A DNA stretch of 64,000 nt, taken from NCBI RefSeq assembly GCF_009720625.1, contig NZ_CP046266.1, forward strand, positions 2,179,501-2,243,500. Direction: 5' to 3'. The notes below the pieces were generated by a model. It was not told the origin of the DNA. It searched no databases and was given only the letters and a program-made list of their open reading frames with translations. The position numbers were made by a program, and so were the translations under genes. Source of the stretch: Metabacillus sediminilitoris. Lineage in GTDB: Bacteria > Bacillota > Bacilli > Bacillales > Bacillaceae. The stretch's first letter is position 1, and each line of letters begins with the position of its first letter. Of this stretch, positions 1 through 9,193 are shown piece after piece.

Positions 1-1
1 A

Positions 2-523
2 CCAGGTAAGAAAATAGCTGTAGTTGGTATGGGCGGTCTTGGACATATGGCTGTTAAGATTGCACACGCCATGGGTGCAGAAGTTACCGTCCTGTCACAA
101 ACATTGAATAAAAAGGAAGATGGCTTGCAATTTGGTGCAGACAACTACTATGCGACAAGTGATCCTGAGACATTTAATAAACTTGCTAATACGTTTGACC
201 TGATCATTAACACGGTAAGTGCACAAATCGACATTAATGCATACCTCTCACTGTTAACGCTGGATGGTACGCTAGTAAATGTCGGAGCGCCTGCAGAGCC
301 ATTGGCAGTAAATGTGTTCTCACTTATTCCTCATCGCCGTTCATTTGCAGGCTCAATGATTGGAGGCATACGTGAGACACAGGAAATGTTGGATTTCTGT
401 GCAAAACATAATATTGTTCCTAAAATTGAAGTGATTACAGCTGATCAAATTGACGAAGCCTATGAACGCGTATTAGCTTCAGATGTTAAATATCGATTCG
501 TGATTGACATCAGCACAATGTGA
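2..523 (+). CDS. Zinc-type alcohol dehydrogenase, C-terminal part (5' end outside window)
   Basis: The frame is open from base 2, so the gene starts upstream of the window; about 173 residues remain. The visible part opens with a Rossmann dinucleotide-binding motif ([13 protein letters not shown]) and continues with the NAD(P)-binding and C-terminal catalytic-domain segments typical of the cinnamyl-alcohol-dehydrogenase branch of medium-chain dehydrogenases (AdhA/YogA-like). These reduce aldehydes to alcohols with NAD(P)H in the cytoplasm. The zinc-binding N-terminal half cannot be seen, so metal dependence is inferred from the family. A strong terminator follows about 160 bases after the stop, so the gene ends its transcription unit here. 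Confidence 0.88.
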   Translation, partial: PGKKIAVVGMGGLGHMAVKIAHAMGAEVTVLSQTLNKKEDGLQFGADNYYATSDPETFNKLANTFDLIINTVSAQIDINAYLSLLTLDGTLVNVGAPAEPLAVNVFSLIPHRRSFAGSMIGGIRETQEMLDFCAKHNIVPKIEVITADQIDEAYERVLASDVKYRFVIDISTM

Positions 524-684
524 GTTGTGTAAAAGAAAAGTTTCTAATGTCATTTTGAGGATATCCAAAAAGCCTATGGGCAAAACACCTGTGACAAATG
601 TTGGATATAAAATTAATACGGATTTGATTCCATTTGACAAGGTAAAAGTATTTTTTACTGACATGCGTAAAACTACTAATAAAA

Positions 685-720
685 GATCCCGTCTCTTAAA
701 GGAATGAGACGGGATTTTTC
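685..720 (+). terminator. Rho-independent terminator after the alcohol dehydrogenase
   Basis: A perfect 10-bp stem (ATCCCGTCTC at 686-695 pairing with GAGACGGGAT at 706-715) with a 10-base loop is followed by a T run. It lies 160 bases past the dehydrogenase stop. Confidence 0.9.
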
Positions 721-739
721 ATTGGAAAATCAACAATAA

Positions 740-889
740 TTAGTAGAGGAATTGATTTTCCGACACAGCCCATTTAGGTTTTAGAGTTTTTAAGAAGCCA
801 TCTTCATTAATAAACGAATTAACCCACGATTCCCCAACAACTAACTTTCTTTTTAACCAATAAATTCTTCCATCATCCCCAAAAGAATT
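740..889 (-). pseudogene. Possible C-terminal relic of an unrecognised protein
   Basis: On the minus strand a reading frame of about 49 codons without a start codon runs from a stop near 890 to a TAA at 740-742. It has a protein-like composition (WLKRKLVVGESWVNSF and then KPKWAVSENQFLY at the end). It lies in an otherwise gene-free 330-base stretch. I do not recognise the family; it may be chance. Confidence 0.25.
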
Positions 890-1037
890 CTAATTAATTT
901 CTAATCTTTCTGTTATTTTGCTCTAATTTAGCATCGTTAAGATGGAATTAGCTTAAACAAAGGAGGTTTGTCTAAACAAAAAACAGGAATGCTTAAACCT
1001 GGAACGATTTAAACCTAAAAATAAACGAATAAAATAA

Positions 1038-1271
1038 ATGAAAAGAAAGAAGATGAAGAAAATGGGTGAATTTCTTGTGGGATTAGAAGTTTCATTTGTA
1101 AGAAATAACATAAAAGTCAAGGGGGAAATCATTAAAGCATTAGACCGCTCTGCAATTATAGAAATAAGCCAGGCAGATGCTGATAAAATCGAATCACTTA
1201 GTACTTTAACGGTTGTACACCATAGAAATTATGAAATCATCACGAACCAGGTGCATAAAAAGGTGACATAA
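1038..1271 (+). CDS. DUF2187 family protein, YkvS-like
   Basis: A 77-residue protein resembling the short YkvS/DUF2187 proteins common in Bacillus: a core beta-barrel-like segment (VGLEVSFVRNNIKVKGEIIK) and the family ending TVVHHRNYEII. Its function is unknown. The start is uncertain. The ATG at 1038 has no clear ribosome binding site, while the in-frame ATG at 1053 is preceded by AAAGAAAG and may be the true start. The next gene, Spo0E-like, follows after 52 bases, so the two may be cotranscribed. Confidence 0.7.
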   Translation: MKRKKMKKMGEFLVGLEVSFVRNNIKVKGEIIKALDRSAIIEISQADADKIESLSTLTVVHHRNYEIITNQVHKKVT

Positions 1272-1323
1272 ATTAGGAGGATGAAATTTTTAATACTTAA
1301 TTTCAGAAGGAACGAGATAAATT

Positions 1324-1566
1324 GTGAAAAAAGCAGAATCATTCATTATAATCCCTCAAAATGAAGATACCATAGTAATTGAACAAAAAAGAAAACAACT
1401 GATACACTCGGCAATGACTAAGGGATTAACCAGCTCTCAAACTCTTAGACTATCAGAGGAACTAGATGCTGCGATTTTGTCAATTATGAAAAAACAGCAT
1501 GGACACAGTTTAGCCGGTTTCCTAACGTACAGGAAATCGGCTAAACTGTGTCCATGCTGTATATAA
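1324..1566 (+). CDS. Spo0E-like aspartyl-phosphate phosphatase
   Basis: A small helical protein starting at a GTG with AAGGAACGAG upstream. Residues about 22-52 carry the Spo0E family pattern: a charged first helix (IEQKRKQLIHSAMTKGL) and a second helix with the SEELD signature (family SxxLD). Such proteins dephosphorylate Spo0A~P and hold back sporulation. The last about 23 residues are not family-like: they are encoded by a 30-bp perfect-stem inverted repeat (1494-1560). The ancestral reading frame probably ended near residue 57, and the hairpin has replaced or extended its tail. Confidence 0.75.
   Translation: MKKAESFIIIPQNEDTIVIEQKRKQLIHSAMTKGLTSSQTLRLSEELDAAILSIMKKQHGHSLAGFLTYRKSAKLCPCCI
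1494..1560. repeat. Long inverted repeat / hairpin inside the 3' end of the Spo0E-like gene
   Basis: Arms 1494-1523 and 1531-1560 pair over 30 bp with one G-T wobble and a 7-base loop. No T run follows, so it is a poor classical terminator. The repeat overlaps coding sequence up to 4 bases before the stop codon. Confidence 0.9.
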
Positions 1567-1656
1567 ACGTACAATTTTCCCGGATTAATGTCGTTGCTAA
1601 AAATTTTTAAGAAATAATAGATAGAACGATAAAGATTGAAATTGGAGAGTGTAGCT

Positions 1657-2796
1657 ATGAAACGGTTTATTCTATTAATAATACTAGTGTTTATCGGTTA
1701 TGTTTCAAAGTCGTTATGGGAAGAGCGAGTTCAACAATTTGTTCCTTTAACTATAACTGATTCCATCCGTTCCACAGTCGATTCAGTAAAAGAAAATCCG
1801 GAAATCAATTTTGCGATTGATACTTTAAATCAGCAATTGAATTCCTTATTTTTGACGTTAAATAACCAGCCGTCAGAATCAAACGATTCGAAAGTTGAAA
1901 GACCAAAATTAACAGCTCCTAAAGACCAACTATTTTCGATCCATAATATTGAATTAGGCGAATCAAGAGCTGATGTTGAGCAGGAAATTGGTAAGCCGAA
2001 AAGGACTTCGAAAAATGAATATGGTGTCAGCTGGGACGCCTATCATGAAAACTACCAAAATTTTATTATGGTTGCTTATGATGAAGAAGATATCGTCCGC
2101 GGCCTTTATACTAATCAAGATATGATTGCCTCTTCAACGGGAATAAAACTGGGGAGCCCTAAGCAAACGATTCAGGAGCAACTAGGTACACCTGAATCCA
2201 TTATGAGAAAAGGTTTGGTCAACTATGAGATTAATAGTAATGGAGAATATGATGTATTCCAGCTCGACAACAACTATGTCACGATTTTTTATGATAAGCA
2301 CGAAAACAATACGGTTACAGCTATTCAAGTGATCGATGAAGAATTGGAACAAAACAAAAATGATTTTTATACCGAATCAAGCCAGGAGCAAAAAGAAGGC
2401 TTTGAATATCAGTTGTTTGATTTAACAAACGCTTCAAGAGAAAATCACGATTTGCCCATTTTAACATGGGATGATCATGTGAGAGAAACGGCTCGGGAGC
2501 ATAGTATGGACATGGCGGAAAATCAATATTTGGACCATACAAATTTACAAGGCCAATCTCCATTTGATCATATGAAAGAAGACAATATTCGTTTTATTAC
2601 TGCTGGTGAAAACCTGGCATACGGTCAGTTCAGCAGCATCTTTGCCCACGAAGGGCTGATGAATTCCTTAGGACACAGAAAAAACATCCTCCAGGAAAGT
2701 TATGAATATTTAGGGGTAGGAGTGGCATTTAATAACGAGTCACAGCCTTATTTACTGAAAATTTTTATAGTGATTTCCCGCCTTTTTAGAATTTGA
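1657..2796 (+). CDS. CAP-domain (SCP/PR1-like) exported protein, C-terminal frameshift
   Basis: About 379 residues as read. An N-terminal hydrophobic anchor (FILLIILVFIGYVS) is followed by a CAP-associated domain (about residues 85-230) and a C-terminal CAP domain with HSMDMAENQYLDH, GENLAYG and GHRKNIL motifs, as in Bacillus YlbC-type proteins. It is probably exported or membrane-anchored; its biochemical role is unknown. I prefer the ATG at 1657 over the TTG at 1636 because GGAGAG sits 7 bases upstream. The last residues read LLKIFIVISRLFRI. Adding one base near 2752-2754 restores the family ending YLTENFYSDFPPF with a TAG at 2787-2789, so there is a one-base loss here. Confidence 0.85.
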   Translation: MKRFILLIILVFIGYVSKSLWEERVQQFVPLTITDSIRSTVDSVKENPEINFAIDTLNQQLNSLFLTLNNQPSESNDSKVERPKLTAPKDQLFSIHNIELGESRADVEQEIGKPKRTSKNEYGVSWDAYHENYQNFIMVAYDEEDIVRGLYTNQDMIASSTGIKLGSPKQTIQEQLGTPESIMRKGLVNYEINSNGEYDVFQLDNNYVTIFYDKHENNTVTAIQVIDEELEQNKNDFYTESSQEQKEGFEYQLFDLTNASRENHDLPILTWDDHVRETAREHSMDMAENQYLDHTNLQGQSPFDHMKEDNIRFITAGENLAYGQFSSIFAHEGLMNSLGHRKNILQESYEYLGVGVAFNNESQPYLLKIFIVISRLFRI

Positions 2797-3454
<658 letters not shown>

Positions 3455-3542
3455 AATTTTTATTATTTTTGCTTAACTAAATAGCAATCTTTGATAAAAC
3501 CTAAACTAGGTATAAACACTCACTTTATATTTCTAGAAGGGA

Positions 3543-3964
3543 GTGTTTAAATGGGTTCATGAAGCCGTTGAACAAGGGGCGAGAGTAGTGTGTGGGAATA
3601 AACGAAATAAATCCTTATTTTTTCCGACATTACCTACAGATGTTAAGCCTGATATGAAAGTTAGTTATAAAGAAATCTTTGCTCCTGTAGTTTCTGCTAT
3701 TCCTTTTAAGGATATGGATGAGGTTATTCGTTTAGTAAATGATTCGGATCATGGTTTACAAGCAGGTGCATTTACGAACGACATTAACACAAAGTTTTAC
3801 TTAGCCAATCAAATTGAAATGGGCGGTCTAAATATTAATGATACATCGAACTGGCGTGCGGATATCATTCCATATGGCGGTATAAAAATAGTGGGATTGG
3901 CAGAGAAGGTCCAAAGTATGCTATAGAGGAAATGACAGAACTTAAGGTAATTACATTTATTTAA
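3543..3964 (+). pseudogene. 3' fragment of an aldehyde dehydrogenase, frameshifted
   Basis: The frame starting near 3543 matches the last about 140 residues of the NAD(P)-dependent aldehyde dehydrogenase superfamily: EAVEQGARVVCGN, YKEIFAPVVSAIPF, DSDHGLQAGAFTND and [17 protein letters not shown]. The catalytic Cys region is absent. At the A5 run 3884-3888 one A is missing. Restoring it gives [20 protein letters not shown] and a TAA at 3962-3964. The gene is thus both truncated at the 5' end and frameshifted. Confidence 0.85.
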
Positions 3965-4022
3965 GTCACTTGTTAAGATTTTATGAATTTGCACAAGTAT
4001 CATATATAAGAGATTACATCAG

Positions 4023-4077
4023 AAAGATCGTTAACCTAACTTGGCCGTTTTGACCATTAGGATGGCGATCTTTTTTG
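4023..4077 (+). terminator. Terminator-like hairpin after the aldehyde dehydrogenase relic
   Basis: AAGATCG..CCTAA pairs with TTAGG..CGATCTT (interrupted stem) and is followed by six Ts. It is probably the surviving terminator of the relic gene. Confidence 0.65.
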
Positions 4078-4100
4078 ATAGTTAAGGGTATGACGTTATT

Positions 4101-4166
4101 TCTCCCTATCCCCCTGCTAGCACCTGTACGTGCGGCTTTCATCGCCTACGGCGCTTCAACTAATCC
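4101..4166 (-). other. Possible group II intron RNA relic
   Basis: Read on the minus strand, the segment runs through GAAGCGCCGTAGGCGATGAA and then GCACGTACAGGTGC followed by a G-rich AGGGGGATAGGGAG. This resembles the conserved RNA segment just ahead of the maturase frame in bacterial group II introns. No maturase sequence is left. The assignment comes from memory of the motif and is tentative. Confidence 0.3.
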
Positions 4167-4370
4167 AATACATTCTATTCTGTATACTTAATAAAAAAAT
4201 AGTAATATTTCCAATTCAGATTGTGTCTTCTTATTGAAAGGCAAAACACTGTTTTATTGTTAGGTGATTATGTAATTTTATATGAAAATAAAAAAAGAAA
4301 TAATTTTTGAAGAGTATGACTTTTTTATTAACTGTTCAGTTATTGTCATGTATGATTAAAATGTGAACGG

Positions 4371-4399
4371 TTACAATTTAATTATTAAAAAGATAATTT
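4371..4399 (+). promoter_or_regulatory. Candidate sigma-A promoter of the sigma-54 activator gene
   Basis: TTACAA (4371-4376), a 17-base spacer and TAATTT (4394-4399) lie 31 bases ahead of the start codon. A small palindrome AACTGTTCAGTT (4330-4341) sits upstream. Confidence 0.4.
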
Positions 4400-4430
4400 A
4401 ATAGATAATAGCAAAACGGGGGAATCAAAG

Positions 4431-6326
4431 ATGAATTTTAAGATGATTATGACATCGGGGAATCCAGAGTTGACAGCTAAGATTGAAAAAATTGCGAAAG
4501 AACTTAACTTTTCAGTAACTGTTGTTGAGGGAATTTTAAATGAAGCAGCCCAGGAAGTAAAAAGACTTGTATCACAGGGTGGATTTGAAGTGGTGATAAG
4601 CCGGGCAGGGACTGCCAAGGGAATTGCTAAATTGGTACCGCTTCCAGTTATTCATAGTGCTTCAAGCAATTTTGATATATTAGATTCTTTTAAAAGAGCA
4701 AAAGAACTGGGAGATAAAATTTGTTTTATCACTTATCCGGAAGAAGGGTTTGCTTTTAATTTTGACCAAGTGATTGAAACAGTTGGTTTTGATGTAACGA
4801 TATTGCCGTATCATACATGGGATGAGCTGGTTAAGCAAATAAAAAAGGCAAAAGAAATGGGAATGGAAGTAGTAGTGGGCGGCGGCATTCGGGCACATGA
4901 AATTGTTCAAAATTATGGAATGAAGAGTATGAACATTATTACAAGTGAGAGAACAATAAAAAGAACATTAATCTTAGCTAGTCAAGTAGCACAAGACCGA
5001 ATACTGATTAAAAAAGAGACGGAAAGATTAAAGGCAGTTATTAATGTGACGGAAGAAGGGATTCTCTTTCTATCAAAAGATGGTCACATAGAAACATTTA
5101 ACCCTGCGGCCGAAAGGATTTTTGGGATAAAGGAATCATTTGTTACTGGGAAGAGAATTGAGGAAATACGAAATCCCCTCCTCTTAAATCTGTTGCAGGA
5201 AAAAAACATATATACTGACAATGGAAGTTTCCGATTGCAAAATCTAATTGTTAATTATGAACCGCTTATTGTTGGAATAGAACGGATCGGCACGGTTATT
5301 ATTTGCCGAGAGATTAGTAAGATTCAAAAATTAGAGAGTGAAATTAGAAGAGAATTGCATTCAAAAGGATTAATAGCCCGTTTTACATTGGAAGATATTC
5401 GACATAAAAGTGAGCAGATGGAGCTCGAGATTAAACTGGCTAAAGAATATGCCGCGACGGATTCGACCGTTTTGATAATTGGAGAAAGCGGAACGGGGAA
5501 AGAGTTAATGGCCCAAGGTATACATAATGCCAGCAACAGAAAGGATGGTCCTTTTGTGGCTGTTAACTGTGCAGCTCTGCCAGAAAATTTAATTGAAAGT
5601 GAATTATTTGGGTATGCAGCAGGGGCCTTTACTGGTGCGAATAAGGGAGGGAAACAGGGCTTCTTTGAATTGGCCCATGGAGGAACGATTTTCCTTGATG
5701 AAATAGGAGAAATTCCCGATTTTATTCAAACAAGACTATTAAGGGTACTTCAAGAAAAAGAGGTTATGCGAGTTGGAGGGGATCGGGTGATTCCCGTTAA
5801 TATTCGAGTCGTAGCGGCAACAAACCGTAAACTTTGGGATATGGTGAGAGAAGGAAAGTTTCGTTCTGATTTATATTTTAGATTAAATGTGCTTCATATG
5901 GGGCTTCCTCCATTGCGTCACAGAATGGAAGATATTCCGATTCTTGTTGATTTCTTCCTACAGAAGATGGGGTCTAGACTCTGTTTTGAAGATTTCTCGG
6001 ATAATCTAAAAAACTTTTTTTTGACGTACAGCTGGCCGGGGAATATTAGGCAGCTTGAAAATATTATCGAAAGAATTCAGCTCGGTGTACAGAAATTTAA
6101 AGGGGAAGATGCCTTTATAAATGATATTTTAAGCGAAACAGAAGAGGAAGATCGTCAGTTAAATCAAAACGAGGTAATCATGGTTCAATTTGGTACGATG
6201 GACGAAATAGAAAAGCAAGTGATTAATAAAATGATGCAATTGAATGATCATAATAAAACCGTAGTGGCTGAAAAATTAGGGATTAGCCGTACCACGTTGT
6301 GGAAAAAATTAAGTGAAACTTCTTAA
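4431..6326 (+). CDS. Sigma-54-dependent activator with PrpR N-terminal sensor domain
   Basis: A 631-residue enhancer-binding protein. Residues 1-185 form a PrpR_N-type ligand domain. About 200-310 is a PAS domain ([20 protein letters not shown]). About 330-560 is the AAA+ domain with Walker A GESGTGKE (about 351), the sigma-54 contact loop GAFTGA (398-403) and Walker B FLDEIGE (about 421). The C-terminus is a Fis-type helix-turn-helix ([15 protein letters not shown]). The family senses small carboxylates or their CoA/citrate derivatives and activates RNA polymerase carrying SigL. Two -24/-12 promoters downstream (6416, 14479) are the obvious targets. It is encoded at the head of the catabolic island in the same direction, so it is probably the pathway-specific regulator. 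The inducer is not known. Confidence 0.93.
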   Translation: MNFKMIMTSGNPELTAKIEKIAKELNFSVTVVEGILNEAAQEVKRLVSQGGFEVVISRAGTAKGIAKLVPLPVIHSASSNFDILDSFKRAKELGDKICFITYPEEGFAFNFDQVIETVGFDVTILPYHTWDELVKQIKKAKEMGMEVVVGGGIRAHEIVQNYGMKSMNIITSERTIKRTLILASQVAQDRILIKKETERLKAVINVTEEGILFLSKDGHIETFNPAAERIFGIKESFVTGKRIEEIRNPLLLNLLQEKNIYTDNGSFRLQNLIVNYEPLIVGIERIGTVIICREISKIQKLESEIRRELHSKGLIARFTLEDIRHKSEQMELEIKLAKEYAATDSTVLIIGESGTGKELMAQGIHNASNRKDGPFVAVNCAALPENLIESELFGYAAGAFTGANKGGKQGFFELAHGGTIFLDEIGEIPDFIQTRLLRVLQEKEVMRVGGDRVIPVNIRVVAATNRKLWDMVREGKFRSDLYFRLNVLHMGLPPLRHRMEDIPILVDFFLQKMGSRLCFEDFSDNLKNFFLTYSWPGNIRQLENIIERIQLGVQKFKGEDAFINDILSETEEEDRQLNQNEVIMVQFGTMDEIEKQVINKMMQLNDHNKTVVAEKLGISRTTLWKKLSETS

Positions 6327-6349
6327 CTGTTTAATATATAAACGATGAC

Positions 6350-6368
6350 TTAGTAAAAATGTTACTAA
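6350..6368. promoter_or_regulatory. Inverted repeat, candidate activator binding site
   Basis: TTAGTAA-N5-TTACTAA is a perfect 7-bp inverted repeat 48 bases ahead of the -24 element at 6416, a distance typical of upstream activating sequences. Binding by the PrpR-type activator is inference. Confidence 0.35.
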
Positions 6369-6415
6369 AATGAACAGATTAATTGATTTCCGGTTTGTTT
6401 TAATAGGTTATTAAG

Positions 6416-6432
6416 TTGGCATACTTCTTGCT
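6416..6432 (+). promoter_or_regulatory. Sigma-54 (-24/-12) promoter of the crotonase/TctCBA segment
   Basis: TTGGCAT-ACTTC-TTGCT matches the sigma-54 consensus TGGCAC-N5-TTGCW with the invariant GG and GC ten bases apart. It lies 81 bases ahead of the crotonase start and just after the sigma-54 activator gene. Confidence 0.8.
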
Positions 6433-6512
6433 TTATAAATGGGTGTAAGAAATGATTAGCTTTGGGTCAATCAACAATAAATCAGAAAATTAAATGATGG
6501 GAGGTGTGATTA

Positions 6513-7289
6513 TTGAATCGTGTTCTTTTGGAAAAGCATCATCATATCGCGGTTATTTACTTAAATGAACCCGAAACGTTAAATGCTTTTAGCAAAGGAT
6601 TAAAAGAACAACTTTTATTCACTTTAAAAGAAGTTGAACAGGATGAGTCAATCCATGTTGTCATTCTTTCAGGCAAGGGAAAATCGTTTTGTGCTGGCGG
6701 GGATTTGAAGGGAATGGCAAAGAAGTATACAACATTAGAAATTAAACAAACAATGGATCAGGCTGCTAAGATTGTAGAATTAATCCGTAGAATGCCAAAG
6801 TTAGTTATCTCCGCAGTTCATGGATATGCAGCGGGAGCGGGGATGAGTTTAGCATTAGCATCAGATCTTATTATCGCAGAGGAAGGTTCTAAGTTTTCTT
6901 TATCGTTTAAAAATGTTGGTTTAATTCCTGATCTAGGCCTTCTCTATCATCTCCCGAAAAAAGTAGGAGAGTGGAAGGCCAAAGAATGGATTTGGAAGGG
7001 AGTAACCATTCCGGTTGAAGAAGCTTATGACTATGGATTCATCTATGAAATTGCTGAGAAAAATCAGGCGTTGGAGAGAGCGCTTGTACTGGCGGAAGAT
7101 TTAATGAACGGTGCACTGCAGGCATTTATCCATTCAAAATTCATTATTAATAGTTCTTCATCTCTGTCCTTTGAAGAGGTAATACAAAAGGAGAATATGA
7201 GCCAAACGTTTTTACGGACGACATTGGATCATAGAGAAGGTGTAGAATCTTTTATTGAAAAACGAAGGCCTGAATTTATAGGGAAATAA
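6513..7289 (+). CDS. Enoyl-CoA hydratase/isomerase family protein (crotonase)
   Basis: A 258-residue crotonase-fold protein starting at TTG, with GGGAGGTG 6 bases upstream. The oxyanion-hole segments SGKGKSFCAGGDLKGM and HGYAAGAGMSLALASDL are present. In place of the usual catalytic second glutamate region it reads FKNVGLIPDLGLLYHLP, as in PaaG/isomerase-like members rather than classical EchA hydratases. It probably hydrates or isomerises an unsaturated acyl-CoA in the cytoplasm. It is the first gene after the sigma-54 promoter and precedes the TctCBA transporter, so it belongs to the carboxylate catabolic island. The exact substrate is unknown. Confidence 0.85.
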   Translation: MNRVLLEKHHHIAVIYLNEPETLNAFSKGLKEQLLFTLKEVEQDESIHVVILSGKGKSFCAGGDLKGMAKKYTTLEIKQTMDQAAKIVELIRRMPKLVISAVHGYAAGAGMSLALASDLIIAEEGSKFSLSFKNVGLIPDLGLLYHLPKKVGEWKAKEWIWKGVTIPVEEAYDYGFIYEIAEKNQALERALVLAEDLMNGALQAFIHSKFIINSSSSLSFEEVIQKENMSQTFLRTTLDHREGVESFIEKRRPEFIGK

Positions 7290-7519
7290 AACTCATATCA
7301 GGTTTAAAATTTGAACGATTAAAACACAAACTGTTTTAAAATGAAACAGGTAGACGGAAAAATTCTTGCTATTGAAATTAAGTAAGATGAAATTTCTACC
7401 AATAAAAATCAGAATATTAACCCTAATTATAAAGTTTTCATTTAATTAAAAGGGGAATTCGGAATTCTGAAAGTAAAAGATAGAAAATGTTTATTAAACA
7501 CTTAGGGTCAACAAACAAA

Positions 7520-7533
7520 TGAAAGCGTTATAT
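7520..7533 (+). promoter_or_regulatory. Weak cre-like (CcpA) box ahead of tctC
   Basis: TGAAAGCGTTATAT matches 12 of 14 positions of the cre consensus TGWNANCGNTNWCA, failing at the last two. It lies 56 bases ahead of the tctC start. The rest of the 299-base gap between the crotonase gene and tctC shows no gene or clear terminator. Confidence 0.35.
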
Positions 7534-7588
7534 TTTATTTTTTATTCTGGCTATAAACTATCTCATTTAAAAAGGGGAAAAGAAAAAA

Positions 7589-8572
7589 ATGAAAAAAATT
7601 TCATTGTATTTAGTTTTAGTTGCCATGATGATCTTAAGCGCCTGTTCGAATCAGACTGGAAATGCTGCTTCAGATAATGCAAATACGGATTTCCCAACGA
7701 AACCAATTGAAATTATTGTCCCATACGATGCTGGCGGAGGGACTGATATGGCAGCAAGGGCACTGGCAAGTAAGGTCAGCGAATATTTGCCAAATAAGCA
7801 AGCGGTAGTAGTTGTTAATAAGCCTGGCGGAGGAGCTACGGTAGGAAATACTCAAGTATTGAATGCGAAACCAGATGGTTACACATTATTAATGACTTCA
7901 ACTGGAGCTTTGTCAATCCAGCCTAATTATGGAAAAGCAACATACTCCCATGACAGTTTTGCACCTATTATGCGTGTGCTTTCTAATCCGCAAGCAATCA
8001 TTGTCAAAGCAGATGCTCCTTGGAAAACATATGATGAATGGTTAGCTTATATGAAAAAGAACCCTGGAGTATTCACTTATGGCACAGCAGGCACAGGTCT
8101 TACTGGTCATATTGCGATGGAAGCTTTATCTATGGATGAAAAAATTAAAGCAAAACATGTTCCGTTCGATGGTGCAGGTCCTGCGCTGACCGCATTGTTA
8201 GGTGGACATGTTCAAGGTGTGGTCGTTCAAGCTCAAAATCCACGAGCTTTAGTTGAATCTGGTGAGGTTCGTCCGTTAATAAATATCGGTAGTAATAAAG
8301 AAGAAGGCTTTGATGGTTTCCCTTGGGCAAGCGAAAATGCTTCAGTAGATGTTTATCATGGACTATTAGCACCTAAAGATACTCCTAAGGAAGTTTTAGA
8401 TATTTTGCATGATGCCTTCAAAAAAGCATTAGAGGATCCAGCTGTTATTGACCTAATTAATAAAGGTGGAGCAAATCCAGCTTATGCAGGACCAGAAGAT
8501 TTTCAAAAAGAAATTACGGGAAGTTATGAGAAAAGTAGAAAGGTATTAAAAGAAGTGGGATTAATTAAGTAA
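7589..8572 (+). CDS. tctC: Tripartite tricarboxylate transporter substrate-binding lipoprotein (TctC/Bug family)
   Basis: 327 residues with a lipoprotein signal peptide (hydrophobic stretch then LSAC, acylated Cys at 19). The mature protein carries Bug-family hallmarks: PIEIIVPYDAGGGTDMAAR near the N-terminus, VVNKPGGGATVGN, and GTAGTGLTGHIAMEAL. These solute receptors bind carboxylates through the two beta-alpha loops and deliver them to TctAB. It is anchored outside the membrane in a Gram-positive. A strong hairpin lies between it and tctB, consistent with higher expression of the receptor. Substrate identity cannot be read from sequence; the context suggests the acid degraded by the downstream genes. 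Confidence 0.92.
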   Translation: MKKISLYLVLVAMMILSACSNQTGNAASDNANTDFPTKPIEIIVPYDAGGGTDMAARALASKVSEYLPNKQAVVVVNKPGGGATVGNTQVLNAKPDGYTLLMTSTGALSIQPNYGKATYSHDSFAPIMRVLSNPQAIIVKADAPWKTYDEWLAYMKKNPGVFTYGTAGTGLTGHIAMEALSMDEKIKAKHVPFDGAGPALTALLGGHVQGVVVQAQNPRALVESGEVRPLINIGSNKEEGFDGFPWASENASVDVYHGLLAPKDTPKEVLDILHDAFKKALEDPAVIDLINKGGANPAYAGPEDFQKEITGSYEKSRKVLKEVGLIK

Positions 8573-8592
8573 AGCCAAAACAAAACATACAT

Positions 8593-8638
8593 ATCATCTA
8601 AATCATTTATCATCAAGCAGGGTAATGATTTAGATGAT
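8593..8638. other. Intercistronic hairpin between tctC and tctB
   Basis: A perfect 15-bp stem (8593-8607 with 8624-8638) with a 16-base loop lies 20 bases after tctC. No immediate T run follows. It may protect the tctC mRNA 3' end or cause partial termination. Confidence 0.75.
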
Positions 8639-8689
8639 AGCCGTTCATTCTTTTTAGATAAAAGAAAACATGAAAAGGGTGGTGAGTTC

Positions 8690-9181
8690 GTGCTTAATAA
8701 TAAAAGCGAAATGGGAGCAGGGATATTTTTATTCCTTTTTGCATCAGTCTTTTTTGTACAAGCGCTCGGATTTGAATATTTGGGATCCTTAGGACCAGGA
8801 CCAGGCTTTTTTTCAACTTGGATAAGTGGATCTCTTGCTGTTTTATCACTTATATATATTTATCAATCTTATAAAAATGGTAAAACAAAAGAAAAAGCTG
8901 CAGAAATAAAGGAAGAAGATAGCACACCAGAAGAAAGTGCGCCAAATGAGAAGTCATTTGGAAAAATAGCCTATATAGTTGGATGTATGTTGTTTTACGT
9001 AATGGCACTTACTTATTTGGGTTTTGTTTTAACAACGACCATCTTCCTTTTTGCACTGCTTTTTAAGGAATATAAATGGTATACGAGTCTTGGTATTGCT
9101 ATTTTCGTATCAATCTTCTTGTTCTGGTTATTTGGATCTTTATTAAATGTGGCTTTGCCAGTTAATGTATTAGGTTGGTAG
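8690..9181 (+). CDS. tctB: TctB-family small membrane subunit
   Basis: 163 residues starting at GTG (GGGTGGTGAG upstream) with four predicted membrane segments: two before and two after a charged, Glu/Lys-rich cytoplasmic loop (about residues 62-92). This is the layout of the TctB (DUF1468) small subunit of tripartite tricarboxylate transporters. It partners with TctA, whose start codon is 12 bases after this stop, so the two are translationally close. Its exact role in transport is poorly defined in the family. Confidence 0.88.
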   Translation: MLNNKSEMGAGIFLFLFASVFFVQALGFEYLGSLGPGPGFFSTWISGSLAVLSLIYIYQSYKNGKTKEKAAEIKEEDSTPEESAPNEKSFGKIAYIVGCMLFYVMALTYLGFVLTTTIFLFALLFKEYKWYTSLGIAIFVSIFLFWLFGSLLNVALPVNVLGW

Positions 9182-9193
9182 GGGAGGAAGGAT

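Noticed and set aside
504..707. 67-codon frame overlapping the end of the alcohol dehydrogenase gene
   Set aside because: No ribosome binding site, no recognisable family, and it runs into the terminator stem.
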